Source of the DNA: Saprospiraceae bacterium
Lineage (GTDB): Bacteria; Bacteroidota; Bacteroidia; Chitinophagales; Saprospiraceae
NCBI GenBank assembly: GCA_020631235.1
Contig: JAHDHQ010000019.1
Coordinates: 22,013-86,012, forward strand
Length of the DNA: 64,000 nt
Direction: 5' to 3'
The position numbers were made by a program, and so were the translations under genes. A model generated the notes under the pieces. That model worked only from the letters and a program-made list of their open reading frames with translations. It had not been told where the DNA came from and searched no databases. This document shows, one piece after another, positions 46,159-57,241 of the stretch; position 1 is the first letter of the stretch; each line of letters starts with the position of its first letter.

Positions 46159-47277
46159 TCAAATGTCAATATGGACAGATTCTTTTGAAACAACGCGATA
46201 AATGAGATCAAACCAAATGTCTTCCGTTTTCATTTTTGAAGTACCTAATCCCTTCGAATATTTATCAGCTTGAAGAAGATGGTTAAAGAATTGTTGGATT
46301 TCTTCATAGCTATAAGCATTAGCTGCGATTTTAAAGTCACGCGCAAATTTGGGGCTATACAAACCTACCTTTCTTGCAAATTCTACATCATTTAAGGACT
46401 GATAGGCTTTGGCTAATGCCACTTTTTGAAAATAGTTTGTGAGGCTTGCTAACTCTCTGACAAGTGGGTGTTCCTTTTCGTTTTCTGCAAAGTTCTTAAC
46501 GATGCTTAGTGCTTTATGTAGGTTTCTATTGGAAATAGCTGATTGTAATTCAAAGATATTGTAGTCTTTGCTCATACCTATTTGCTCATAGACTAAGTCT
46601 CCTTTAATCTCTCCTCCTTCCTCCACCATGAGGCACAGTTTATCCACTTCATTTACTATTTTACTTAAGTCTACACCTGTTTTACTAGCAATAATCATGG
46701 CTGATTTAGGGTGGATTTTTTTTCCTTTTGATCTAACATATTGTTCTATCCACCCTGGAACTTGATTATCATATAACTTTTTTGACTCGAAAAATAGGCT
46801 GTTTTTAGCTAATGTTTTAAACACCTTTTTTCGCTTATCTATGGACTTTTTATAGGATATGGCAAGGATGGTGTGAGTAGAAGGTTTTTCAAAATAGCTG
46901 AGCAATTTATCAAAGTCTCTCATGAATTGTGCTTCCTTGAGCAGTACAACTTTTCTTTCTGCCATCATGGGAAATTGTCTGGCATGATCGACTACCTGTT
47001 TAAATTCTACTTCTCTTCCATACAGTGCTACTTGGTTAAAAGCTTTTTCTGATTCTTGCAAGATCTCATTTTCGATGGCGTAAATGATTTGATCAATGTA
47101 ATGAGACTCTTCACCATATAGAAAATAAATGGGAGCTAGCTTGTTGTTTTTTATATCTGCAATTATCGATTGGTGATTCAAAGTAAGCTTGTGTTTTATG
47201 CAAAGGTACAGATTGGTGATGCATTTTTTATGATCTTGCATCACTTGATTATTTGTTTGGTTGTATGGACTTAGCAC
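46159..47277 (-). CDS. holA: DNA polymerase III subunit delta
   Basis: LAPIYFLYGEESHYIDQII; overall delta architecture; likely starts at an internal Met. Confidence 0.88.
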   Translation of the reverse strand: MLSPYNQTNNQVMQDHKKCITNLYLCIKHKLTLNHQSIIADIKNNKLAPIYFLYGEESHYIDQIIYAIENEILQESEKAFNQVALYGREVEFKQVVDHARQFPMMAERKVVLLKEAQFMRDFDKLLSYFEKPSTHTILAISYKKSIDKRKKVFKTLAKNSLFFESKKLYDNQVPGWIEQYVRSKGKKIHPKSAMIIASKTGVDLSKIVNEVDKLCLMVEEGGEIKGDLVYEQIGMSKDYNIFELQSAISNRNLHKALSIVKNFAENEKEHPLVRELASLTNYFQKVALAKAYQSLNDVEFARKVGLYSPKFARDFKIAANAYSYEEIQQFFNHLLQADKYSKGLGTSKMKTEDIWFDLIYRVVSKESVHIDI

Positions 47278-47308
47278 TCCGGACGAAATACTTTTTTTAT
47301 GGGTTGTC

Positions 47309-47582
47309 CCGATGTGGCGCGATGACCCCCGATGTACCCGATGAACCCCGATGAACCCCCGATGAACCCCCGATGAACCCCGATGAACCCCGATGAACCC
47401 CCGATGAACCGTGGGTTATCGTGGGTTATCGTGGGTTATCGGAGGTTATCGAAGATTTTGCCCAAATAAAAGTGAGCCAGTGCGGCCCCGATGAAACCCG
47501 ATGTCCCGTGGGTTATCGTGGGTTATCGTGGGTTATCGGAGGTTATCGAAGATTTTGCCTTAATAAAAGTGAGCCAGTGCGG
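47309..47582. repeat. hairpin-repeat locus A: (CGATGAACCC)n arm plus (GTGGGTTATC)n arm, second arm block duplicated
   Basis: About 10-bp units of CGATGAACCC(C) then GTGGGTTATC x3 + GGAGGTTATC; a 77-bp block occurs at 47409-47485 and 47506-47582, differing mainly at CAAA/TTAA. Confidence 0.93.
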
Positions 47583-47651
47583 GGGTTGCATCTGGCTCTA
47601 ACTCAATGGTTCAAATTTAATTCATTACGATTTTTTACTGTTTTGGACCTT

Positions 47652-47681
47652 GTTCTCTAGTACGGCCCCGTACTAGAGAAC
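47652..47681. repeat. perfect 14-bp inverted repeat downstream of the giant T9SS gene
   Basis: GTTCTCTAGTACGG-CC-CCGTACTAGAGAAC. Confidence 0.85.
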
Positions 47682-47713
47682 TGGTCCCAACAGTTCTTTA
47701 AAAACCGATTATT

Positions 47714-50700
47714 CTATTCGATGATGATCATCTTTTTTGTTGCTTTGTAATCTCCACTTTCTAATGTATAATACACTACGCCGTGCATGTTTAATTCATT
47801 TTGATTTATTGAAATAGTGTTTTCTCCTTGCGCGTACTCTCCTTGTATTTTTTTGAGTATTCTTCCTGTAACATCATGAAAGCTTATCGTTGCTTGGTCT
47901 TGACTAGGCAAAGAAAATCTAATCGTGGTCTGCTGCGCAAATGGATTTGGTTCGTTTTGAGCCAAGTTGTACATTTCTTGTTCAGCGGCTAAATTAACTT
48001 TAAAAATTTCAAGACTTTCTGTGTAGGCTTCTGCCTGAGTCAAAGTAGAGTTTATGCTAAGGTTATTTTCTCCATCTTGATATTCAGAGCCAGTAAATAT
48101 TAAGCTAAACAAGACTTCTTCTTCTGATGCTGTTATTGCTTGAAGTGTATTCCAACTTATTGTTGTGGTTTCTTTGTTTATCGCTCCAATAAACTCATCG
48201 GTCAATCCAATCGAACCAGGAACAACTGAGCTTAAATTTATCCCATCATGTACTAGTGTAAACTGAAAACCAGCTATCGCTTGGAAATTTTTAGCTGTAA
48301 TATCAAATACTATTTCCTCCTTTGTGTTGCCTTCTTTCTCAGTAATCAAAAAGTCTACAGATTTGTTTGATCGTGTATCGGCATCTTCATTGGCGTTTAA
48401 AATAACGCTGGCATTTACATCACCTATTTTAATCCCTATGAAATCCAAGAAATCTTCGTGTTGTTGTAGTTGCGCAATGCTTAAAATTTCATCAAAATTG
48501 TAAGGATTTGCCATGGATAAATTTTGATTTGCGTCGGCAAATCTCCAACTATCGTTATCAGGAAGTTCGTCATAAACTCCCAAGATGAGTTTTCTTAGTT
48601 CAGATAAATCAAAAGCCGTTATGGCTTGATCATTTGAAACATCAGCTGCGATCAATTTATATGGACTATCTAGACTAGAAACACCTAAGATATGTCTTTG
48701 TATAATCACGATATCTAGAGTACTTACACCATTTAGATAATCAATATCTTTCTCAGCTTCAATGGCATAAGAAACACCATTTAAATGATTATTAGTTAAA
48801 TACTGGCCATTATCATCAGTGCTTGCTGCCACTGGGTAGTCTGGTTGGTTTGAATTTACAGAAACGGATACATTTTCTATATCTTTCCCAAATTCAGTAG
48901 AGACTACACCACTAATTCTTGAACGATTAAACAATACATCATCACAATTATCATTGTTGTCTATCAAGTTGATATTGACCTTGCAAAAATCACTATTCCC
49001 GCATTCGTCCCATATGTATATTTCTACGGGAATTAAACCATCTGCCGAACTTTCCAAATCATCACAAGTCAATACTAATGATGTGCATTGTGTATTTTCA
49101 TCATAAGCTGGATTGCTATTATCAGGTATATCATCTGCTCCAAAGCTAAATCGCAAATCTTCTGCTACTGTACAATTATCAAAAGATCCTAAATCCATGT
49201 CACAAGCCCAAATCTCGAGTGCACCATTAGACATTAAAGCCGTACTAATATCCACACAATATGGAGTAGGTGCTTTTTTATCTTCTATAGTGAAGTAGCT
49301 AGTGCCACTGGTTACATTTCCACAACCATCACTTGCTTTCCAAACTACTCTGTGTTCATATTTAGAAGCTGGAAGATCTTCTGGTAATACTATTTCCATA
49401 GGCACACAAGAAGCGCTTGGTGGAATGTACAATTCATTGATAGGTGTGCCAAAGTTTTGATCGAATTGTGACACATAACTACTAAATTCATAATCAGTTG
49501 TCCAATCACTCCATAGATCTACAAACGCTTGCCATTTTATCCAATCACTCATACAGTCACCTGCAATATCACATCCAGTAGCAACCAATACTGCTTCTCC
49601 TTTTTTAGCTATACAATCATTATCAACAGCTATGCAAATAGTGTCTAATTTTAATTCAGGTCCTTCCTCATCAAAGAATTTCAATACTTGAGTGTGCTTA
49701 AAAGTACTATAACTTATATCATCATCTGTCCCAAATAAACCATCAGGACCTGCATCATCATCATATCTTTCTTCGATACAATAGTTTACTAAAGTCCAAT
49801 GATTTAGAACTTTAAAGCATGCTCCATCAGGATTTTCTGGACTGGTGCCTTCCTCGAAAAAGAAGGTATCACTTATTAAGTTTAATCCGATTAAATCACA
49901 AGTTTCGGCAGGCCAAGAAGGCTCTTCATGTTGGTAAGTTTCACATACAATTTCCTCATCATCAGGCCAATCTATAAAATTAGCACAATACGGTTGTTCT
50001 TCGTCAACACATCCTTTAAATACATATTCTGATGCTCCGGTCGCTTCATCAAATGTTTCTAAAGGTCCACCTGGCCAAGTTGGATCCCAGCAAGATTCCC
50101 ATTCAACCGTGATTAATTGTTCGCATTCCACTCCAAACCATTCTATCACTTCACCTGTGAGACTATCTCTTGAAAGTGCAACATCAAATGTTCTTCTAAT
50201 GACTCCTTCATTACATACTTCATCAAATCCACCTAAATAAGCATCATTTTTAATGGCAACATCTAACATTTCGCAATTACCAGCTGCAAAAGCAGCACCT
50301 GATTTACTCAAATCATCTGGATCCCAACCACAACAAATGGTAATATCTGGCGGACAAACGATATTAGGCACCTTGTCTTCTACCCTGATATTTATCCATG
50401 TATCGGTGTGATTATCATCTGCTGTATTAGGAATCATATCCGAACCACTGTCCCAAATTCTCAATATAACTTTATGAATTCCATAGGCTATAGCTAGCCC
50501 AGTGGTAGCATCCACGCCAGTGCTGTCTAAATCCATGCAACAAAAAGTCACATAATCTCCATTGTCATTATCATTATTATTATCATCAGTGTCGAAGTTA
50601 TTATTAAACGTTAGATTATTATTGTAGCCATTATTACCTTCATTAAAGCAAGTAGGGGCTCCAGCAACTCTTCTGACTTCAAACCTCACTGGCCCACAAT

Positions 50701-52888
50701 TTCCATCATGACTTCCATTATCTAATTCGTCGGCATAAATTTTAGCTACTCCATCTTCTTCGACAAATGGTGAGCCCGATAAACCTACTACTAAATTCTC
50801 TAGGACTATTGGTGTAGGTGGAACATCATCGATCACGTGGACAAGTACATCTACTGTACCTACATTACCACAACAATCTTGAGCATGATACTGGTAAATA
50901 TGATCTCCTTTCGGAGCACCAACTACTTTCCATGGAGCTTTACCGTCCTCATTAATCGAAGAAATTGTTCCTGGTCCAGTCACCCAATATTCCTCAACAT
51001 GAGAACAGTCATCTTGGATATGGTCAGGTGCATTTAATGGGAAATCCCCTAAACAGGTCCAAGGATCTATCCCTCCTGAAAACTCATGTACAAGCAAACT
51101 AGGTGGATCTTTATCTACACTTTTTATGACTTGTGTAAAAGTGATATAATCTTGCGAACACCAATCCAATAGTGTCCAAGTTCTAATCACTTTATGATTA
51201 GTCATACAAGATGGATCATCACCACAAACTGGAATAATTTGATCCGTATAACTTGCATAGATGCCACAAACATTATTAGAAATTGCTTGTGGATGCAAGC
51301 CTCCATCGCAACCTTTTGCCATATAATATGGATAAGCCACTTCATTTCCTTCATGGTTTTCTATTACATCAACATCACACCCTAAATCAGTTGTCGCTTC
51401 CAAATCAAAATATGCTGCAATGGCCTCTGGTGAAGTATCGTGTCCACAGGGCAAATGTACCGCTGTGTCTGGCCAAAATGTTTCAAACAATTGCATAGGT
51501 TCAAAAAGAATGACTTGAGTACAAGTATCTGTTAATGGTCCATGCGTTCCTTCTTGTAGAGCTACCCAAGTTCTGGTAAGTTCCACTGGACTGCATGCTA
51601 CATGATCAGGATCTAAATAATTATAGCTATCATGATATGTTAGCTCATATTCACTACATTCCAAAACTTCCGGAGCAGGCAGACACAGATCATTCCAAGA
51701 ATCACTAGTAAGTGCTTTGTCTAGTTCATAGCACTTAAATATACAAGGTGTAGTTAGTGCGCAAGGTCCTTCAAAATTCCAAGTATAAATACCCATTTGT
51801 CCAGTTCCCCACGTGCTGGTAACTAGATAGTATACGGTACCTTCATTTAAGTTTACAGTAAACGATGGTTCTGATTCGAAAACACCCGGTATATCATCAT
51901 CCCCAGCAATCAAGTTGTCACAAGAATTTAAGGGATCAAATGCTCCTTCATAAATACCTGCAATTCCATCTATATCATCATTATTCTCCATAGTGAAGGT
52001 AAACTCTCCATCACAAGGTGCTGTAAATTCTATAAGGTCATATAAGGTTCCCGGCATTGGAGCGCCTCCATCAAAAGCCCAGCAAATGGCATCTGGATCA
52101 AAACTAGGATCAGTATCATCCAAAGATGAGACAAGATTTGTTAAATCGCACATTGGCACCTCACAATTAATTTGCGGTGCTATTTTGTCTTCAATACATA
52201 TTTCACCCCAACAACTATTAGTAGAACATTGGTCATGCACTTCGAAATTCATGCATTGCCCTAAAAATGGGTTGAGATTATCACCAGGCCTTAATGTATC
52301 ATTTTCGGGAGTGATAATCATAGCATCAAAGAATGCGTTATAGTAATCAGCATTTGCTTGACCACAAATGAATGGTTCTCCTTCTAAAAATGTAGATGCA
52401 TCAAATGCTCCTTCGCATATTGCATTTAAACCCAGTGTGATTTTATCATTACACACCATAGCATCAGAAGTATGCACAAAAACCATAAACTCCTCACTTA
52501 AAGAAGCACAATCTGCATCATCGTCATTAATTGCTTCAATGACAAAACTGCTGCAGAGCATCGAGGTGTTTGTTGCTAACTCTATTATTTCTGCTCCATC
52601 ACTGTCTGAATCAGGAACTGACAAAATTAATGCTCCATCTTGATAAACATTAAAAGTCATATTTACTGGTACAGGAGCTACAAGCACATCAATATTTACT
52701 GGTTCACCATCACAAGCGAATTGTGAAATAGGTTGAGTAATAAAAACGGGAATATCACCTGTTAGCGCCTCCTTACTGTCATAATGGGCATTACTCAAGG
52801 ATGTTGCATCAGCGTTTTGAAAAAATAAGGCAACTAAGCAAATCGCACTTAGCACCTGAATCGTTCGGCTTTTAATAAGGGTAATCAT
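47714..52888 (-). CDS. giant secreted T9SS protein (HYR-like, Cys-rich; dockerin-like and T9SS C-terminal domains)
   Basis: 1724 aa; signal peptide; C-terminal region with DVSNDQAITAFDLSELRKLILG and NEPNPFAQQTTIRFSLPSQ...GVVYYTLESGDYKATKKMIIIE. Confidence 0.88.
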   Translation of the reverse strand: MITLIKSRTIQVLSAICLVALFFQNADATSLSNAHYDSKEALTGDIPVFITQPISQFACDGEPVNIDVLVAPVPVNMTFNVYQDGALILSVPDSDSDGAEIIELATNTSMLCSSFVIEAINDDDADCASLSEEFMVFVHTSDAMVCNDKITLGLNAICEGAFDASTFLEGEPFICGQANADYYNAFFDAMIITPENDTLRPGDNLNPFLGQCMNFEVHDQCSTNSCWGEICIEDKIAPQINCEVPMCDLTNLVSSLDDTDPSFDPDAICWAFDGGAPMPGTLYDLIEFTAPCDGEFTFTMENNDDIDGIAGIYEGAFDPLNSCDNLIAGDDDIPGVFESEPSFTVNLNEGTVYYLVTSTWGTGQMGIYTWNFEGPCALTTPCIFKCYELDKALTSDSWNDLCLPAPEVLECSEYELTYHDSYNYLDPDHVACSPVELTRTWVALQEGTHGPLTDTCTQVILFEPMQLFETFWPDTAVHLPCGHDTSPEAIAAYFDLEATTDLGCDVDVIENHEGNEVAYPYYMAKGCDGGLHPQAISNNVCGIYASYTDQIIPVCGDDPSCMTNHKVIRTWTLLDWCSQDYITFTQVIKSVDKDPPSLLVHEFSGGIDPWTCLGDFPLNAPDHIQDDCSHVEEYWVTGPGTISSINEDGKAPWKVVGAPKGDHIYQYHAQDCCGNVGTVDVLVHVIDDVPPTPIVLENLVVGLSGSPFVEEDGVAKIYADELDNGSHDGNCGPVRFEVRRVAGAPTCFNEGNNGYNNNLTFNNNFDTDDNNNDNDNGDYVTFCCMDLDSTGVDATTGLAIAYGIHKVILRIWDSGSDMIPNTADDNHTDTWINIRVEDKVPNIVCPPDITICCGWDPDDLSKSGAAFAAGNCEMLDVAIKNDAYLGGFDEVCNEGVIRRTFDVALSRDSLTGEVIEWFGVECEQLITVEWESCWDPTWPGGPLETFDEATGASEYVFKGCVDEEQPYCANFIDWPDDEEIVCETYQHEEPSWPAETCDLIGLNLISDTFFFEEGTSPENPDGACFKVLNHWTLVNYCIEERYDDDAGPDGLFGTDDDISYSTFKHTQVLKFFDEEGPELKLDTICIAVDNDCIAKKGEAVLVATGCDIAGDCMSDWIKWQAFVDLWSDWTTDYEFSSYVSQFDQNFGTPINELYIPPSASCVPMEIVLPEDLPASKYEHRVVWKASDGCGNVTSGTSYFTIEDKKAPTPYCVDISTALMSNGALEIWACDMDLGSFDNCTVAEDLRFSFGADDIPDNSNPAYDENTQCTSLVLTCDDLESSADGLIPVEIYIWDECGNSDFCKVNINLIDNNDNCDDVLFNRSRISGVVSTEFGKDIENVSVSVNSNQPDYPVAASTDDNGQYLTNNHLNGVSYAIEAEKDIDYLNGVSTLDIVIIQRHILGVSSLDSPYKLIAADVSNDQAITAFDLSELRKLILGVYDELPDNDSWRFADANQNLSMANPYNFDEILSIAQLQQHEDFLDFIGIKIGDVNASVILNANEDADTRSNKSVDFLITEKEGNTKEEIVFDITAKNFQAIAGFQFTLVHDGINLSSVVPGSIGLTDEFIGAINKETTTISWNTLQAITASEEEVLFSLIFTGSEYQDGENNLSINSTLTQAEAYTESLEIFKVNLAAEQEMYNLAQNEPNPFAQQTTIRFSLPSQDQATISFHDVTGRILKKIQGEYAQGENTISINQNELNMHGVVYYTLESGDYKATKKMIIIE

Positions 52889-53612
52889 ATGTTTGATTTA
52901 AGATTAAAAAGTATTCTGGTATAAAATTTTGTAGTAAGATTTTGTACGCAGGAATAGCCTTTATGATATGAATGGTACGGTTTAAGTTTAACCGTAGGGA
53001 TTGCTATCAAAACCAAAACATAGCAAACATCACATGAAGCCACAAGGGCATCAAGTTTAGTTTTGAAATCAGAAAAAACACGTAAGAATGGAGCAAAAGA
53101 TGCATTCGCTCGATAGCTGTTAGATGGTATATCCATCCCATCAGCCAAACCAGTGTGGGTACACCGGTGGTGTTTGTTCAGAGTGAGAAGGGTCATTCTC
53201 AAAATCGGTTTTGGTTAAAAAAAGTCCTTGGGGGGACGACACAAATGTAATTAAGGTTTTTATTGCTAGGTATAAAGCATTGAAAAATAACATATATAAC
53301 ACATATTGCATTTGGTTTAGTCGTATCATATTGATTATCAATGTTTTGAAATCTATATATGGTAGATATTTAAATAATTTATATTTATCTAATAACTTGA
53401 CCGTTTAGATTAATTTCAATGCAGCATTGCTTTTTAATGCCAAATCGCTTTGCTATTAGTTCGTTTTCCCGGATAAATAGCATGGAGAGAATGTGTGGTC
53501 TTATTAAATAATTATGATATAATAAACACGCTTATAAGTTATTTTGATGTAATTAACATTTGTGCGAGTCCATAATAGATTATTTGTTATTTTTATTTAA
53601 CATGATACACTA

Positions 53613-54293
53613 TTGAAGTCATTTTTGTACATATTATCACTATTTATCTTTCTTACTGCCTGTGAAGACAACCAGCAGACGCCGGTGCAACAAATTAATA
53701 AAGTCCTTGAAGAAGAGGTGGAAGACCCTGCCTTTGCGGAAACTGCTGAAGATGTGGTAAGTGACCGTACTTCATGGCAAAAGCCTGAGATCATTGTAGG
53801 CATGATGGGAGATTTAACTGGCAAAACTGTAGCTGATATTGGTGCAGGTACAGGTTACTTCTCTTTTCGGATGATTCATGATGCTGCCAAGGTTATTGCT
53901 ATTGATATAGATACAAGCATGATCCAACTTATTGAAGCATTCAAGTCTACCATGTCTTCAAGCTTGCAAGATAAATTAGAAACTCGGCTAGCTTTACCGG
54001 ATGATCCTTTACTTAAAAAAGGAGAGGCGGATATTTATTTAATTGTCAATACTGTAGCTTACTTAGATAGACGGGCTTATTTTACAAATCTACGTTCCTT
54101 GATGAAACCTGGAGATATTTTGATGATTGTGGATTACAAAGTTCGGCGATTGCCTATTGAAGCGCCACCTTATGACGAGCGGGTAATGATCCATTTATTA
54201 GAAGAGGATTTATTGGAGGCTGGTTTTAATGAGGTCTATGTGGATGACACTTCACTTGATTTTCAGTATGTGGTTGTGGGAGCTCTAGATTAA
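53613..54293 (+). CDS. class I SAM-dependent methyltransferase with lipoprotein-type signal peptide (TTG start)
   Basis: MKSFLYILSLFIFLTACEDNQ lipobox; VADIGAGTGYFSFRM motif I. Confidence 0.82.
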   Translation: MKSFLYILSLFIFLTACEDNQQTPVQQINKVLEEEVEDPAFAETAEDVVSDRTSWQKPEIIVGMMGDLTGKTVADIGAGTGYFSFRMIHDAAKVIAIDIDTSMIQLIEAFKSTMSSSLQDKLETRLALPDDPLLKKGEADIYLIVNTVAYLDRRAYFTNLRSLMKPGDILMIVDYKVRRLPIEAPPYDERVMIHLLEEDLLEAGFNEVYVDDTSLDFQYVVVGALD

Positions 54294-54356
54294 GCTAAGC
54301 ATTTAAAAGGATGTAACTTTTCTTAATGCTGGTTTATGTTCTCCTAATTAATATCT

Positions 54357-55616
<1,260 letters not shown>

Positions 55617-55833
55617 CTAAGATTGATTGTATTGATTATTTGCTGAAGTAAAGCTTGCATTTCAACAATAAAGAGCAAAGGTAGCTAGAAGCTTAATTTA
55701 ATTGACATTATATAAAGATTATTTATATATTTTTTAAAATTATGCTTGCGCATTATCGAATACGTGGTTTTATTGGTATATTAATCGTATTGGGTTTCAA
55801 TTTTTATTGGAAGTCATAAAAAAGGGTATACAT

Positions 55834-56526
55834 ATGAAAATCATTTTTGCTTTGCTGTGCGTAACAGCGTGCTTGCTTGCTTGTGGGCCGAACAAGGCTG
55901 ATGTATTAGCTAAATACCAGCAATTAGACACTTTTGTTGATCACCGGGATTATCAAAGTCTTTATTCTGAATTAGACCAAAAGTCTCAAGCATTTATCCA
56001 AGAATTAGTTAACGAAAAAGAAATCGATTATCAACAAAGTCGGAAATTAGGCAACCGCTATCGCCTACCACTTTTTTGTGCCATATATGCTTTTGAAATT
56101 TCAAGAGAAATGGATCAAGCAACTAATAAGGAATCTTTATTCTTGCATTATCTGAGTTTGAGTGACTTACCGATTTTAGGTAGCACAAACGAAAGCACCG
56201 TTCACATTAATAATGCATGGGTAGGTGATGAGTCATTTGTTTTAGCTAATCAAGTGATAGACGAACATATGACCATCAACCAAAAAGTAATATTCACTCA
56301 AGATTCCTTAAGAAATTTTAAACTTGACCTTTTGTCTCTATTAAAATTAAATGAAAGTCAGTTAAAATTGCAATATGACACTTTTCTTAAGGAATATGCT
56401 GGGAAGTTAGTTGATTCACAAAAAGGCTATGATATGTTGCCTTATTTTTTGGAGAATAGGGATACCCCGATGAAGCGGAGCTTATCGGAGGAGTTCCCCG
56501 ATGAAGCACCGATGAAGCACCGATGA
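55834..56526 (+). CDS. hypothetical lipoprotein; C-terminus encoded by repeat array B
   Basis: MKIIFALLCVTACLLACGPNK lipobox; last codons (TPMKRSLSEEFPDEAPMKHR*) lie within the repeat. Confidence 0.6.
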   Translation: MKIIFALLCVTACLLACGPNKADVLAKYQQLDTFVDHRDYQSLYSELDQKSQAFIQELVNEKEIDYQQSRKLGNRYRLPLFCAIYAFEISREMDQATNKESLFLHYLSLSDLPILGSTNESTVHINNAWVGDESFVLANQVIDEHMTINQKVIFTQDSLRNFKLDLLSLLKLNESQLKLQYDTFLKEYAGKLVDSQKGYDMLPYFLENRDTPMKRSLSEEFPDEAPMKHR

Positions 56527-56780
56527 AGCACCGATGAAGCACCGATGAAGCACCGATGAAGCCCCGATGAAGTCCCGATGAAGCCCCGATGAAGCCCCGA
56601 TGAAGTCCCGATGAAGCGGAGCTTATCGGAGGAGTTCCCTTGTGAATCGGATTATCGGAGGAGTTTCACGGTGAATCGCATTATCGGAGGAGTTTCACGG
56701 TGAATCGCATTATCGGAGGAGTTTCCTGGTGAGGTGCTGATGAATCGGATTATTGGAGGAATTTCCTGGTGAGGTGGAAC
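56465..56780. repeat. hairpin-repeat locus B: eleven 11-bp CCGATGAAGNN units bracketed by CCGATGAAGCGGAGCTTATCGGAGGAGTTCC, then 29-bp GGAGGAGTTTCACGGTGAATCGCATTATC units
   Basis: Direct reading; units begin at 56498 and then every 11 bp to 56608. Confidence 0.95.
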
Positions 56781-56784
56781 TTAA

Positions 56785-57204
56785 TTAGAGTTGTTGTGGT
56801 AGTAATTGGTTTTTCAGAATAAAGTTAGCGGCTTCTTGTCCCCAAAGTTGATAAGTTAAGGCAGAAGGGTGAACACCGTCGCTAAAAAATGGGTGTTGGT
56901 ATGTATCGTGAGGTACTTTATGTTTCCAATCCTTTCTAAGGAACGACCTAACATTTCTACCCAAGATCCTATGGTGCGTTTAATGGTTTTAGTAAATGCC
57001 GGAAACTCTTTAATGGGTGGCATATTTATAAATAGTATGGGTGATTTTGGGTGTATATTTTTTAATTGTGTGATGATTCCAGAGATATGTTTATTCCATT
57101 TTTTGGGCGATGTTAAAGTAAAGGCATCATTACCTCCTAGTCCGATAACAATTAGATCAATGGATTCTTCTTGTATTTTTTTTAGTAATCTCTTTTCGAC
57201 ATGT
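56785..57204 (-). pseudogene. SGNH/GDSL-hydrolase-like pseudogene (5'-truncated and frameshifted)
   Basis: Minus-strand translation: LHVEKRLLKKIQEESIDLIVIGLGGNDAFTLTSPKKWNKHISGIITQLKKYTPKSPILFINMPPIKEFPAFTKTIKRTIGSWVEMLGRSLERIGNIK // frameshift // DTYQHPFFSDGVHPSALTYQLWGQEAANFILKNQLLPQQL*; no start, upstream side is tandem repeat. Confidence 0.82.
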
Positions 57205-57241
57205 AGTATTTAGTATTTAGTACTTAGTATTTAGTATTTAG
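57204..57241. repeat. 7-bp tandem repeat (TAGTATT)n
   Basis: tagtatttagtatttagtacttagtatttagtatttaga at the truncated 5' end of the pseudogene. Confidence 0.88.

Noticed and set aside
47421-47660. 79-aa ORF over locus A
   Set aside because: Translation of the repeat (GYRGLSxVIGGYRRF), no protein-like features
52885-53341. Minus-strand ORFs in the roughly 720-bp gap upstream of the 1724-aa gene
   Set aside because: Low-complexity composition, no recognisable motif; more likely 5' regulatory/intergenic DNA
56498-56618. CRISPR-like array of short repeats
   Set aside because: Units are 11 bp and contiguous, with no unique spacers and no cas genes in the window
56869-57213. 114-aa plus-strand ORF
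   Set aside because: Antisense to the SGNH-hydrolase pseudogene, whose minus-strand motifs are recognisable
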